A stretch of 64,000 nt of DNA from Isoptericola halotolerans (GTDB lineage Bacteria; Actinomycetota; Actinomycetes; Actinomycetales; Cellulomonadaceae), in NCBI RefSeq assembly GCF_013149785.1, contig NZ_JABEZU010000004.1:395930-459929 (forward strand). The letters run 5' to 3'. This document shows, piece by piece, positions 38,003-46,002 of this stretch (position 1 is the stretch's first letter; every line of letters starts with the position of its first letter). The notes below the pieces were generated by a model, which was given only the letters and a program-made list of their open reading frames with translations, ran no database searches and was not told where the DNA came from. The position numbers were made by a program, and so were the translations under genes.

Positions 38003-38019
38003 CGCTGGTCCGACCACCC

Positions 38020-38064
38020 GAAGGCCTCGTCGCCGCTCGCACTGCGAGCGGCGACGAGGCCTTC
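38020..38064 (+). terminator. Terminator of the rpsF-rplI operon
   Basis: GAAGGCCTCGTCGCCGCTCG(C) pairs perfectly over 21 bp with its complement around a three-base loop, starting 18 bases after the rplI stop. The short U-run usual in E. coli is absent, as is common in high-GC actinobacteria. Confidence 0.85.
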
Positions 38065-38077
38065 TGCGTTCCCGTCC

Positions 38078-38139
38078 GGTCGGCACGTTCAGCTCCGATC
38101 GGTCGCTCCAGCTGCCGATCGGAGCTGAAAGTGCCGACC
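38078..38139. repeat. 62-bp palindromic repeat, copy A
   Basis: Imperfect palindrome beginning GGTCGGCACGTTCAGCTCCG and ending GAAAGTGCCGACC. A second 62-bp copy in the same orientation lies at 39234-39295. The two share the outer GGTCGG...GTGCCGACC arms and the inner CCGATCGGAGC segment, and differ mainly at paired positions of the stem. The copies bracket exactly one gene (38201-39217). Confidence 0.75.
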
Positions 38140-38200
38140 CGACGAGGGGCCTGTGGACGGCGTCGGCGGCAGACGACGGCGCCGGGCCATGCTGGCCGGC

Positions 38201-39217
38201 ATGAGCACGTCCGAGATCCTCGTCGCCCGTGACCACGACGCCGCACTGCTGCGGGCCGCGCGCCGTCGAGGAGAGATCGAGCGGGTCAGGCGCGGTGCCT
38301 ACCGTGCCGTGCCCGACGGCGGGACACGGCCCGGCGATGTCCCGCCCGGAGGCGGTGATGGTCTTGACGGCAGAGGGGCCGCCGGGGGTAGGTCATACCG
38401 TGCGGGGTGGTCGGCCGCGCGGGGCCTCGCCCTCGACCGGGCGCGAGCGGTCAGCGCTCAGCTGCGCGCGGTGCACTGGTGCAGCCATGCGACGGCGGCG
38501 ATGCTCCATGACCTGCCGTTGTGGCGGCTGCCCTCGGCGGTGCACCTGGTGCAGGGGTACCGGGCGTCGTCCCGTGCGGCCGTGGACGTCCGGCGGCACC
38601 TCCTCGAGGTGCCGCCGGAGCACCGGACCCGGGTGCTCGACCTGCCGGCGACGACGTTGGCCCGGACGGTCGCGGACTGCGTGACCACGTTGCCGCCGCT
38701 CGAAGGGCTCGTCGTCGCCGATGCCGCGCTGGCCCGGGGTCTCGACGCGGAGGAGTCGGTCGCGATCGTGCAGGGCCGCCGCCAGGGTCGTCGTCGGGGC
38801 CTGCTGGTGCTGGGTCTCGCGGACCCAGGAGCGGAGAGCCCGTGGGAGACCTGGTTGCGCTACGTCGCGCACTGGACCGGGCTGCCGCGCCCACGGACGC
38901 AGGTCCCCGTGGAGACCCGCCTCGGCCGTCACCGCGTGGACCTGGGCTGGCCCGACCACGGTGTGCTGGCCGAGTTCGACGGGCTCGTAAAGTACAGGGC
39001 CGGTGCCTTCGGCGAGGCCTACGACCCCGAGCGCGCGCTCGTCGCCGAGAAACGCCGGGAGGACGCGATCGCGGAGCAGACCGGCTGCCGGCCCCTGCGT
39101 GTGACCTCGAAGGATGCCGCACGTCCGGAGTCGGTGTCACACCGGCTGCTCGCACGGTTCCCCGCGGACGTGCGGCGGGCCGTCCGACGGCCTGCGTTGC
39201 TCACGCGGCCGACGTGA
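38201..39217 (+). CDS. AbiEi-like wHTH protein with DUF559/PD-(D/E)XK-like C-terminus
   Basis: 338 residues (ATG at 38201; in-frame starts 12 and 48 bases upstream are possible). The N-terminus (RDHDAALLRAARRRGEIERVRRGAYRAV) is the winged-helix start typical of AbiEi-type antitoxin domains. The middle has the VHWCSHATAAMLHDLPLW and TLARTVADCV blocks common to these proteins. The C-terminus (HRVDLGWPDHGVLAEFDGLVKY ... KRREDAIAEQTGCRPLRV) resembles the Vsr/DUF559 endonuclease-like fold with D..E.D and K. Such genes are abundant in actinobacteria and their function is not established. Two copies of a 62-bp palindromic repeat flank it, suggesting it moves or was inserted as a unit. Confidence 0.7.
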   Translation: MSTSEILVARDHDAALLRAARRRGEIERVRRGAYRAVPDGGTRPGDVPPGGGDGLDGRGAAGGRSYRAGWSAARGLALDRARAVSAQLRAVHWCSHATAAMLHDLPLWRLPSAVHLVQGYRASSRAAVDVRRHLLEVPPEHRTRVLDLPATTLARTVADCVTTLPPLEGLVVADAALARGLDAEESVAIVQGRRQGRRRGLLVLGLADPGAESPWETWLRYVAHWTGLPRPRTQVPVETRLGRHRVDLGWPDHGVLAEFDGLVKYRAGAFGEAYDPERALVAEKRREDAIAEQTGCRPLRVTSKDAARPESVSHRLLARFPADVRRAVRRPALLTRPT

Positions 39218-39233
39218 CGCCGTCGGGCGCTGC

Positions 39234-39295
39234 GGTCGGTACCTCCAGCTCCACTCGGCCGCTGCAGGTACCGATCGGAGCCGGACGTGCCGACC
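39234..39295. repeat. 62-bp palindromic repeat, copy B
   Basis: Begins GGTCGGTACCTCCAGCTCC and ends GGACGTGCCGACC. It is the same length and orientation as copy A and starts 17 bp after the stop of the bracketed gene. It also lies just behind the convergent MATE gene, so it could terminate both transcripts. Confidence 0.75.
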
Positions 39296-39323
39296 GCAGC
39301 TTGAGCGGCGGGTCGGTGCGGGC

Positions 39324-40637
39324 TCAGGTGCCCGTGACCATCCACCGGTCACCGCGGGCGCGCAACCCCGTGGTGAGCGCCCGGGCCAGCATGAAGACGC
39401 CGGCGAAGGACGCCCACAGCCAGGCCAGCCCGACCGGTCCCTCGGGCGCCCAGGCGCGGACCGCCAGCACGCACGGCACGTACAGCACCAGGGTGAGCAT
39501 CCCCGCCCAGGCCAGGAAGCGACCGTCGCCCGCACCGATGAGGACGCCGTCGAGCACGAAGACCCAGCCGGCCATCGGCATGAACACGCCGCACGCCACG
39601 AGCCCCACGGTGATCGCGACACGCACGTCGGGGTCGGAGGAGAACAGCGGGGCGATCCACCAGCCCGACACCGCGAACAGCACGCCGATCACGGCCCCGG
39701 CGCCCACACCCCACTGCAGGCAGCGGCGCAGCACGGCCCGTACCCGCTCCAGGTCGCCCGACCCGAGCCCGAAGCCCACCAGCGCCTGCGCGGCGATGGC
39801 CAGCGCGTCGAGCGCGAACGCCGCCAGTCCCCACAGGCTGTTGACGACCTGGTGCCCGGCCAGCGTGACGGCACCGAGCGAGGTCGCGGTCCACACCGTC
39901 AGCAGGATCGCGAGACGCAGGGAGACCGTGCGGACGAGCAGCGGTGCACCGGCGACGGCGTTGGCCCAGATGCCCGCGTGGTGCGGCCGCAGCGACGCGT
40001 GGCGAGCGCGTGCCCCGGCGACCACGACGGCGGCGAGCACCACCGCCATCAGCAGCTGCGCCGTCGTCGTCGCCAGGGCTGAACCCGCGATCCCCATCCC
40101 CAGGCCGTAGACCAGCGCCACCGAACCGACGGCGTTGAACACCGCACCGCCCGACGCGACCCACAGGGGAGTGCGGGTGTCCTGCAGGCCGCGCAGCACG
40201 CCGGTCGTGGCCAGGACGAGGAGCATCCCCGGCAGCCCGGGGGCGGACCAGCGCAGGTAGGTCGTCGCGTGGGCGGCGACGTCGCCGGACGCGCCCAGGG
40301 CGGTGACGGCCCACGGCGCGGTCGTCCACAGGAGTGCGGCGAGGGCGATGCCGAGGCCGAGCGCGAGCCACATGCCGTCGACGCCGGACTGGAGGGCCTG
40401 GCGGTCCTGCCCGGCTCCGAGGCGACGGGCGACGGCGGCGGTGGTCGCGTAGGCGAGGAAGACGCACAGCCCGACCAGGGTGATGAGGACGGTCGAGGCG
40501 AGCGAGAGCCCGGCGAGCTGAGGGGTGCCGAGATGCCCGACGACGGCGCTGTCGACGAGCACGAACAACGGCTCGGCGACGAGCGCGCCGAGGGCCGGCA
40601 GGGCGAGCGCGAGGATCTCGCGGTCGATGCGGCGCAA
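39324..40637 (-). CDS. MATE-family efflux transporter (DinF-like)
   Basis: 437 residues with about 12 TM helices. The N-terminus REILALALPALGALVAEPLFVLVDSAVVGHLGTPQLAGLSLAST is characteristic of the DinF branch of MATE exporters, and the second half repeats the pattern (LAGHQVVNSLWGLAAFALDALAIAAQALVG). The substrate is unknown. No ATG or GTG fits the family start; a TTG at 40637 with AAAGG nine bases upstream gives a normal N-terminus and is my choice. It is divergent from dnaB. Confidence 0.88.
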   Translation of the reverse strand: MRRIDREILALALPALGALVAEPLFVLVDSAVVGHLGTPQLAGLSLASTVLITLVGLCVFLAYATTAAVARRLGAGQDRQALQSGVDGMWLALGLGIALAALLWTTAPWAVTALGASGDVAAHATTYLRWSAPGLPGMLLVLATTGVLRGLQDTRTPLWVASGGAVFNAVGSVALVYGLGMGIAGSALATTTAQLLMAVVLAAVVVAGARARHASLRPHHAGIWANAVAGAPLLVRTVSLRLAILLTVWTATSLGAVTLAGHQVVNSLWGLAAFALDALAIAAQALVGFGLGSGDLERVRAVLRRCLQWGVGAGAVIGVLFAVSGWWIAPLFSSDPDVRVAITVGLVACGVFMPMAGWVFVLDGVLIGAGDGRFLAWAGMLTLVLYVPCVLAVRAWAPEGPVGLAWLWASFAGVFMLARALTTGLRARGDRWMVTGT

Positions 40638-40689
40638 CTCACCACACCTTTCTTCTCTCCACAGGCTGGGTACGACGTCGGTGCAGGTC

Positions 40690-40812
40690 AGTGACCGATC
40701 CTGAGTTGTACACAGGAGATGTCCCCAGTTGTGCACAGGGTTGTCCACCATCGGTGCACAGGTCTGGGCAGTCTTCCACAGCCCTTTCCACAGTTGTGTC
40801 CACAGCGTCTTT
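40690..40812. promoter_or_regulatory. DnaA-box-like cluster upstream of dnaB
   Basis: The MATE-dnaB gap (about 300 bp) holds a dense run of box-like sequences, all on the same strand: TTGTACACA, TTGTGCACA, TTGTCCACC (near 40741), GGTGCACA, CTTCCACAG, TTTCCACAG and TTGTGTCCACAG ending near 40806. It resembles the oriC boxes and is followed by a possible promoter before the dnaB start at 40944. A role in DnaA control of dnaB is an inference. Confidence 0.5.
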
Positions 40813-40943
40813 TGCGCGCGGTCCCGGGCGCGCCTAGCGTCGTCCCGGGTGTCAGAGGGGGACTGTAGAACAAGGTCCTGAGGACCGGTCGATCTGCCCG
40901 GGTCGGACGTGGTGCCGGTGTGAGAGCCGGGGGAGGTGGAGAC

Positions 40944-43538
40944 ATGTCGATCGAGGAGCTCGAAGCGGGCTACGCACCGTCACGAGGAGGCTTCGACCGC
41001 ACCCCTCCGCAGGACGTCGACGCCGAGATGAGCGTGCTCGGCGGCATGCTGCTGTCCAAGGACGCGATCGCCGACGTCATCGAGCAGATCCGCGGTGTCG
41101 ACTTCTACCGCCCCGCGCACGAGGCGATCTACGACGCGATCATCGACCTGTACGGGCGCGGCGAGCCGGCCGACGCGATCACCGTGGTCGCCGAGCTGAC
41201 CAAGCGCGGCGAGATCGGGCGGATCGGTGGCGCCTCCTACATCCACGACCTCATGGCCGGCGTGCCCACGGCCGCCAACGCCGGGTACTACGCGCGCATC
41301 GTGCACGAGCGGGCCGTGCTGCGCCGGCTGGTCGAGGCCGGCACCAAGATCGTCCAGCTCGGGTACGCGACCGACGGCGGCGACGTCGACACGGTCGTCA
41401 ACAACGCCCAGGCCGAGATCTACGCCGTCACCGAGCGCAGGACCTCCGAGGACTACGCGCCGCTCGCCGACATCATCGGCGGCGCGATGGACGAGATCGA
41501 GGCCGCAGGCAACCGCGGCGAGGGCATGACCGGAGTCCCGACCGGGTTCGCCGACCTCGACCGGCTGACCAACGGCCTGCACCCCGGGCAGATGATCGTG
41601 GTCGCGGCGCGTCCGGCCATGGGCAAGGCGCTCGCTCTGGACACCCCGCTGCCGACGCCGACCGGCTGGACCACGATGGGCGACGTCGCCGTCGGGGACG
41701 AGCTGATCGCGGCCGACGGGACACCGACGCGGGTCGTACGCGCGACCGAGGTCATGACCGGCCGACCCTGCTACGAGGTCGTGTTCGACGACGGCACGAC
41801 GATCGTCGCGGACGCCTGGCACGAGTGGGCGACCAGCACCCGAGCTCAGCGCCGGAAGGTGCGTGCGGGAACGACGCCTGAGAGCACGATCCACACGACC
41901 GAGGAGATTCTTGCGTCGCTCCGTTGCGCAACGGCTGACGGACGTGCGAATCACTCTGTTGCCACGACAGCTCCACTGCAGTTCCCTGAGGCCGACCTGC
42001 CTCTGGATCCATACGTACTCGGGGTGTGGCTGGGCGACGGACACGCTGCGTCCGCGAGGTTTACCTCGGAGGACCCCGAGATCGCGATGCGGATTGAAGG
42101 TCTCGGGTATGTGGTCGGGGAGCGCAAGAGCTCACCTGGCGCAGCCCGGCTGTACCAGATTCAGCTCCATGCGGACGAGCCGAACGCTGAACGGGCATGC
42201 GTAGTCTGCGGAGCGACATTCCTTCCGCGGACGTCGCAGGTCAAGACCTGCGGTCGTTCGTGCGGGGGTCGAGCTAAGACGGTTTCGGCGCCGACCGCGC
42301 CACCCACGTGTCCTGATTGCGGAGGACGGAGCTCCGGTCACCGACGATGCATGGAGTGCCACCAGGGACGAGGGTCGGTTGCCGGGATCCTTCGCGCGCT
42401 CGGTGTGCTCGGAAGCAAGCACATTCCGAACGCCTACCTGCGGGCGTCCGAGGCGCAGCGCAGAGCGCTGCTCGCCGGCCTGCTCGACACGGACGGCACG
42501 GTGAACCGGACCGGCAGTCCTCAGATCGCACTCACTGACCGACGCCTTGCCGAGAATGTGCGCGAACTTATCCACAGCCTGGGTTATCGCACTGGCTGGT
42601 GGGAGAAGAAGGTGGCAGGGCGGCGAGCGGAATCTTCTACGGCGTTCACTGTCACCTTCACAACCCATGACAATGTGTTCCATCTTGAGAGAAAGCGCTT
42701 GGTCCACAAGGAGCGTCGCCGCCACCCGACAGCCAAGCTCACGTCGCGCTTTGTTGTCGATGTTCGCCCGCTGCCGTCCGTCGCCGTGCGCTGTGTCGAG
42801 GTCGATCACCCCGACCATCTTTACCTCGCATCGCCGTCGATGATCCCGACCCACAACTCAACGCTAGCCATCGATATTGCACGGTCTGCGTCGATCAAGC
42901 ACCAGAAGACGTCCGTGGTGTTCTCGCTCGAGATGAGCCGCAACGAGATCACGATGCGACTGCTGTCCGCCGAGGCGCGGGTGCACCTGCAGAAGCTGCG
43001 CAACGGCTCGCTCGGTGATGACGACTGGCAGAAGCTCGCCAAGGTCATGGGCAAGGTGTCCGAGGCGCCGCTGTTCATCGACGACTCGCCGAACATGTCG
43101 CTGACCGAGATCCGTGCCAAGTGTCGGCGCCTCAAGCAGAAGCACGACCTCGAGCTCGTGGTCATCGACTACCTGCAGCTCATGACGTCCGGCAAGAAGG
43201 TCGAGTCCCGTCAGCAGGAGGTCTCCGAGTTCTCGCGTGCGCTGAAGCTGCTGGCCAAGGAGATCGAGGTCCCGGTCATCGCGCTGTCGCAGCTGAACCG
43301 TGGACCGGAACAGCGACAGGACAAGAAGCCGGCGATGTCGGACCTTCGCGAGTCGGGCTCTATCGAACAAGATGCTGACATGGTTATCCTTCTTCATCGC
43401 GAGGATGCTTATGAGAAGGAGTCTCCTCGTGCGGGTGAGGCCGACTTGATTGTTGCCAAGCACCGAAACGGCCCGACAGATACGATTACGGTTGCATTCC
43501 AGGGCCATTATTCGCGGTTCGTGGATATGCAGGTGTAA
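40944..43538 (+). CDS. dnaB: Replicative DNA helicase DnaB with an in-frame intein
   Basis: Hexameric 5'-3' helicase of the replication fork. The ORF encodes 864 residues; removing the 410-residue intein leaves about 454, the normal size. The N-terminal domain has PPQDVDAEMSVLGGMLLS and the linker region GVPTGFADLDRLTNGLHPGQMIVVAARPAMGK. The intein splits the P-loop between GK and STLA. After it come VVFSLEMSRNEITMRLL, VVIDYLQLM (Walker B) and LRESGSIEQDADMVILLHR. The ATG at 40944 has GGGAGG upstream. The codons just after the intein and the final ~190 bp are clearly less GC-rich than the rest, and the stop is TAA, which suggests recombination at the 3' end. Confidence 0.95.
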   Translation: MSIEELEAGYAPSRGGFDRTPPQDVDAEMSVLGGMLLSKDAIADVIEQIRGVDFYRPAHEAIYDAIIDLYGRGEPADAITVVAELTKRGEIGRIGGASYIHDLMAGVPTAANAGYYARIVHERAVLRRLVEAGTKIVQLGYATDGGDVDTVVNNAQAEIYAVTERRTSEDYAPLADIIGGAMDEIEAAGNRGEGMTGVPTGFADLDRLTNGLHPGQMIVVAARPAMGKALALDTPLPTPTGWTTMGDVAVGDELIAADGTPTRVVRATEVMTGRPCYEVVFDDGTTIVADAWHEWATSTRAQRRKVRAGTTPESTIHTTEEILASLRCATADGRANHSVATTAPLQFPEADLPLDPYVLGVWLGDGHAASARFTSEDPEIAMRIEGLGYVVGERKSSPGAARLYQIQLHADEPNAERACVVCGATFLPRTSQVKTCGRSCGGRAKTVSAPTAPPTCPDCGGRSSGHRRCMECHQGRGSVAGILRALGVLGSKHIPNAYLRASEAQRRALLAGLLDTDGTVNRTGSPQIALTDRRLAENVRELIHSLGYRTGWWEKKVAGRRAESSTAFTVTFTTHDNVFHLERKRLVHKERRRHPTAKLTSRFVVDVRPLPSVAVRCVEVDHPDHLYLASPSMIPTHNSTLAIDIARSASIKHQKTSVVFSLEMSRNEITMRLLSAEARVHLQKLRNGSLGDDDWQKLAKVMGKVSEAPLFIDDSPNMSLTEIRAKCRRLKQKHDLELVVIDYLQLMTSGKKVESRQQEVSEFSRALKLLAKEIEVPVIALSQLNRGPEQRQDKKPAMSDLRESGSIEQDADMVILLHREDAYEKESPRAGEADLIVAKHRNGPTDTITVAFQGHYSRFVDMQV
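41628..42857 (+). other. Class 3-like intein with LAGLIDADG endonuclease and zinc-finger insert
   Basis: 410-residue protein intron that excises itself from DnaB. Residue 1 is Ala, so it cannot use the usual Cys/Ser1 acyl shift. The WCT triad of class 3 inteins is present: Trp67 next to the block B His (WHEWAT), Cys389 in block F (VRCVEVDHPDHLYL) and Thr408 in block G (IPTHN, followed by Ser+1). Two LAGLIDADG motifs (LGVWLGDGH, 131-139; LLAGLLDTDG, 281-290) predict a homing endonuclease. Between them lies an unusual Cys-rich insert with CxxC and CxxxC pairs (191/194, 208/212) and CxxC pairs (228/231, 241/244), probably two zinc fingers aiding DNA recognition. All motifs look intact. Confidence 0.88.
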
Positions 43539-43622
43539 GATGCGTTGTCTGTCGACGTGTAGGCCCCATTCGCCGAGCTGAACGCAAGAAGACCCCAGGA
43601 AGACCCGACCCGGACACTGCAG

Positions 43623-44137
43623 CGTGAACCACCCGGCTCACGAACCGGAACGCCGCCTCGATCCGGCGCCGCTGCTGATCCTTGACCCCGACGCGTTATC
43701 AGCCCCTACGGCATCGAGCCCCGCGACGGCCTACAGCTCGCGCGTGCCGGCGGCTACGGGCTGCTCTACCGTCCCGACGTGATCGAAGCCCTCACGAGAT
43801 CCACCGCAACGGCGTCATCGACCTGCGATGGCTCACCAGCTGGGGCAACGACGCCCGCACTCACGTCGCACCCACCCTCGGCCTGGCCGACTTCCTGCAC
43901 CTCGACACCCTCGACCAGACGCACACGATGGACGCATCCCTGAAGTTCGACGCCATCCGACGCCACATCGACACTGGCCGACGGTTCGCCTGGATCGACG
44001 ACGACATCACTCCACCCGAACAACGCCGGCTCACGATGATCTACGGCTCAAACTGCCTGCTCCTGCGGCCGTCCTCGACCGTCGGAGTAGCCGCCGGCGA
44101 CATCGCCGCCGTGCGGGACTTCCTGACGGCGCCATGA
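43623..44137 (+). pseudogene. HAD-like hydrolase (Swiss-army-knife RNA-repair HAD type), frameshifted
   Basis: From a GTG at 43623 the reading frame gives a HAD-like motif I (LLILDPDAL), then shifts near 43702 into a frame with SPYGIEPRDGLQLARAGGYGLLYRPDVIEAL. It shifts again near 43793 into IHRNGVIDLRWLTSWGNDARTHVAPTLGL ... RFAWIDDDITPPEQ. Both shifts are explained by one missing base. The conserved pieces (TSW/TTW segment, FAWIDDDI) match the small HAD phosphatase domain family described in RNA-repair proteins. Two frameshifts make it a probable pseudogene; the last frame overlaps the WhiB-like gene by four bases, so they once formed an operon. Confidence 0.6.
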
Positions 44138-44685
44138 TCACAGCACCCGGCCCATACCCGCCCCGGCCGACCCAGAGCCTGACCGTGGCGTTGTGGGCCG
44201 AGCTCGTCCTCGGCCCACCGGCGCCGATCCAGCGGGGATTGCACCGGTACGCAGCCTGTGGCGGCGACCCACGGTTCGGCGACGGTGACGAGGCCGCAGA
44301 CCTTGAGGCTCAACGCGAGATCTGCTCCGAATGCCCAGTAGCGGCCAGCTGCCTGCGCGAAGCCCTCGAGACCGAGGAGTCCCGCTACGTCATCGCCGCC
44401 GAGATGCGCGCCGGACTGACCGCGCGACAACGAGACCGCCTACGCCGAGCACGGCGCCGTAGCCACTCCCGCGCGCTGGCCCCGCCAAAGCTCCCGGAAC
44501 TCTCTGCAGCGAGCAGAAGCAGCTTCCTCGAGGCCGTCACCCAGGCCATCGACGACGGCAAGACGTACTCCGACGCGGTGCACACCCTCGGATACTCAGG
44601 GCGCGAAGGCCAGCTCTACCGGCGCCTCTGGCGCGCGAACCGCCTCGACCTGCACAGGCTGCTCCGCAGCAATCGAGACTCGTAG
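44134..44685 (+). CDS. WhiB-like iron-sulfur protein with extra C-terminal helical region
   Basis: 183 residues. The WhiB cysteine pattern is present: one Cys in YAACGGDPRF, then ICSECPVAASCLREAL (C-x2-C-x5-C), which would hold a 4Fe-4S cluster. The following segment (AAEMRAGLTARQRDRLRRARRR) replaces the usual GVWGG turn but keeps the basic DNA-contacting end. About 80 additional residues with a possible HTH (DGKTYSDAVHTLGYSGREGQLYRRL) follow. Such WhiB relatives are common on actinobacterial phages and plasmids. Start is an ATG overlapping the broken HAD gene. Confidence 0.72.
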   Translation: MITAPGPYPPRPTQSLTVALWAELVLGPPAPIQRGLHRYAACGGDPRFGDGDEAADLEAQREICSECPVAASCLREALETEESRYVIAAEMRAGLTARQRDRLRRARRRSHSRALAPPKLPELSAASRSSFLEAVTQAIDDGKTYSDAVHTLGYSGREGQLYRRLWRANRLDLHRLLRSNRDS

Positions 44686-44797
44686 TGGCTGAGCAGCGTC
44701 TAGCGGCCAAGCCAAGCGGCCGTGACAGACCGCAACCCGCGGCTGCCTTGCTGAAGAGCAAACCGTGGATCCCTACCATCGCCTGCGGGGACCAATA

Positions 44798-44814
44798 GTA
44801 ACGCTAGGCGTTAC
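44798..44814. promoter_or_regulatory. Inverted-repeat operator directly upstream of the AbiEi-like gene
   Basis: GTAACGCTAGGCGTTAC: seven-base perfect arms around three bases, ending ten bases before the ATG. AbiEi-type antitoxins repress their own promoters by binding inverted repeats, so this is a good autoregulation candidate. Confidence 0.55.
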
Positions 44815-44823
44815 AATCGATCC

Positions 44824-45461
44824 ATGAGTGGCGTTGCGGGACGGGTCGCGGTCGCGAGGATCGCGGCCGGCCAGTGGGGCCTGCTCACCACGGCGCAGGC
44901 GACGGCGGCCGGCGTGTCGCGAATGATGCTCTCGCGAATGGCCGAGTGGGGTGAGCTGGAGCGGGTCATGCACGGCGTGTACGCCACGCCGGCAGCGGTG
45001 GGGATGAGCTACTGGAGAAGCGCGCCGTATGGCTGTCGCTGGAACCCAGCCGACTCGCGTACGAGCGCCTGGCCGACACCCCGCAGGCTGGGGTCCTCTC
45101 GCACGCCACAGCAGCAGCACTTCACCACGCAGGGGACATACTCGATCGACAGGTCGAGGTGACACTGCCTTCTCGGTACCGGGCTCGACGCCCTGAAGTG
45201 CGAGCTCATCGCGGACGACTGCGCCGCGACGAGGTCACCCTGGTCGAGGGCCTTCCCGTCACGACGCCCGCGCGCACGGTGGCCGACCTGCTCGCCGACG
45301 ATCACGACCGCGCCCACGTCGCCACAGTCGCAGCAGACATGCTCAAACGCGGCATCGTGACGGTGACTGAGCTCGACGGAACCCTCGACGAGATCACCCT
45401 GGAATGGGGGATAGGACGACTGGCGCCCGTGTCAGCGGCGCGGCCTAGCGTGCGGACATGA
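44824..45461 (+). pseudogene. AbiEi-family antitoxin-like gene, single frameshift
   Basis: The first frame (44824 onward) has the AbiEi N-terminal wHTH: LLTTAQATAAGVSRMMLSRMAEWGELERVMHGVYATP. Near 45002, in a run of four G, the frame is lost. Adding one G restores a continuous protein with ELLEKRAVWLSLEPSRLAYERL, LSHATAAALHHAGDIL and VEGLPVTTPARTVADLL through to 45461. Repaired, it would be about 212 residues, the usual size. No AbiEii toxin follows, so it is an orphan. A sequencing error in the G run is the main alternative. Confidence 0.7.
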
Positions 45462-45865
45462 GACTTCGCCGGTGCACCTACTGTGAGAGCCAGGTCGACG
45501 TCGATGCTGGTCCCCACATCCACGACCCGAAGGAGTGTCAGGACTGCGGGGACGTGTTGCTCGCGTCTTCGTTCCCCCGTCATCCGTCGAGTCTTGACGG
45601 ACGACGGCACCAGTGCGCGCGCTGCATCCGCCTGGCCCGCGATGTCGAGGCCGTGCAAGAGCACGTCCTCGACCAGGGAGAGCGCAAGAGGGAGAACGAC
45701 CTGCTCCGCGAGCATGGATACGCGTGGCGGATCGGCAAGGACCGGGACCTGATCCTGTTGTCTCCATCTGGAACATGGGTCGACCGATCTCGCGCGTTGA
45801 TCGAGGTCGGGGAACGGAGCGACGAACCGCAGTGGGTGGAGACGCATCCGCTCGACGAGTGGTAA
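45458..45865 (+). CDS. Hypothetical protein with zinc-finger-like CxxC motifs
   Basis: 135 residues, not recognised. Three CxxC pairs near the N-terminus (CTYC at 6-9, CQDC at 27-30, CARC around 53-56) suggest a zinc-bound fold that might bind nucleic acid. The C-terminal half is charged (ENDLLREHGYAWRIGKDRDLILLSPSG). Its ATG overlaps the stop of the AbiEi-like frame (ATGA), so it was probably co-translated with it. Whether it acts as partner of the antitoxin-like protein is unknown. Confidence 0.55.
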   Translation: MRLRRCTYCESQVDVDAGPHIHDPKECQDCGDVLLASSFPRHPSSLDGRRHQCARCIRLARDVEAVQEHVLDQGERKRENDLLREHGYAWRIGKDRDLILLSPSGTWVDRSRALIEVGERSDEPQWVETHPLDEW

Positions 45866-46002
45866 CCCCGTAGGGACCACGGCACGGTCGGATGTCACCT
45901 GGCAGCGCAAAGCAGCCCAGGCGCCCCAGGTCAGTTGTCACCCACCCATCCAGCGAGCTCTCGACTCGGAAGGCGTGCCCAAGGCGGACATGATTTGGGA
46001 GG

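Noticed and set aside
43539..43622. att site directly behind dnaB
   Set aside because: An integration event is suggested by codon use, but no duplicate of the dnaB 3' end was seen in the rest of the window and no integrase is present.
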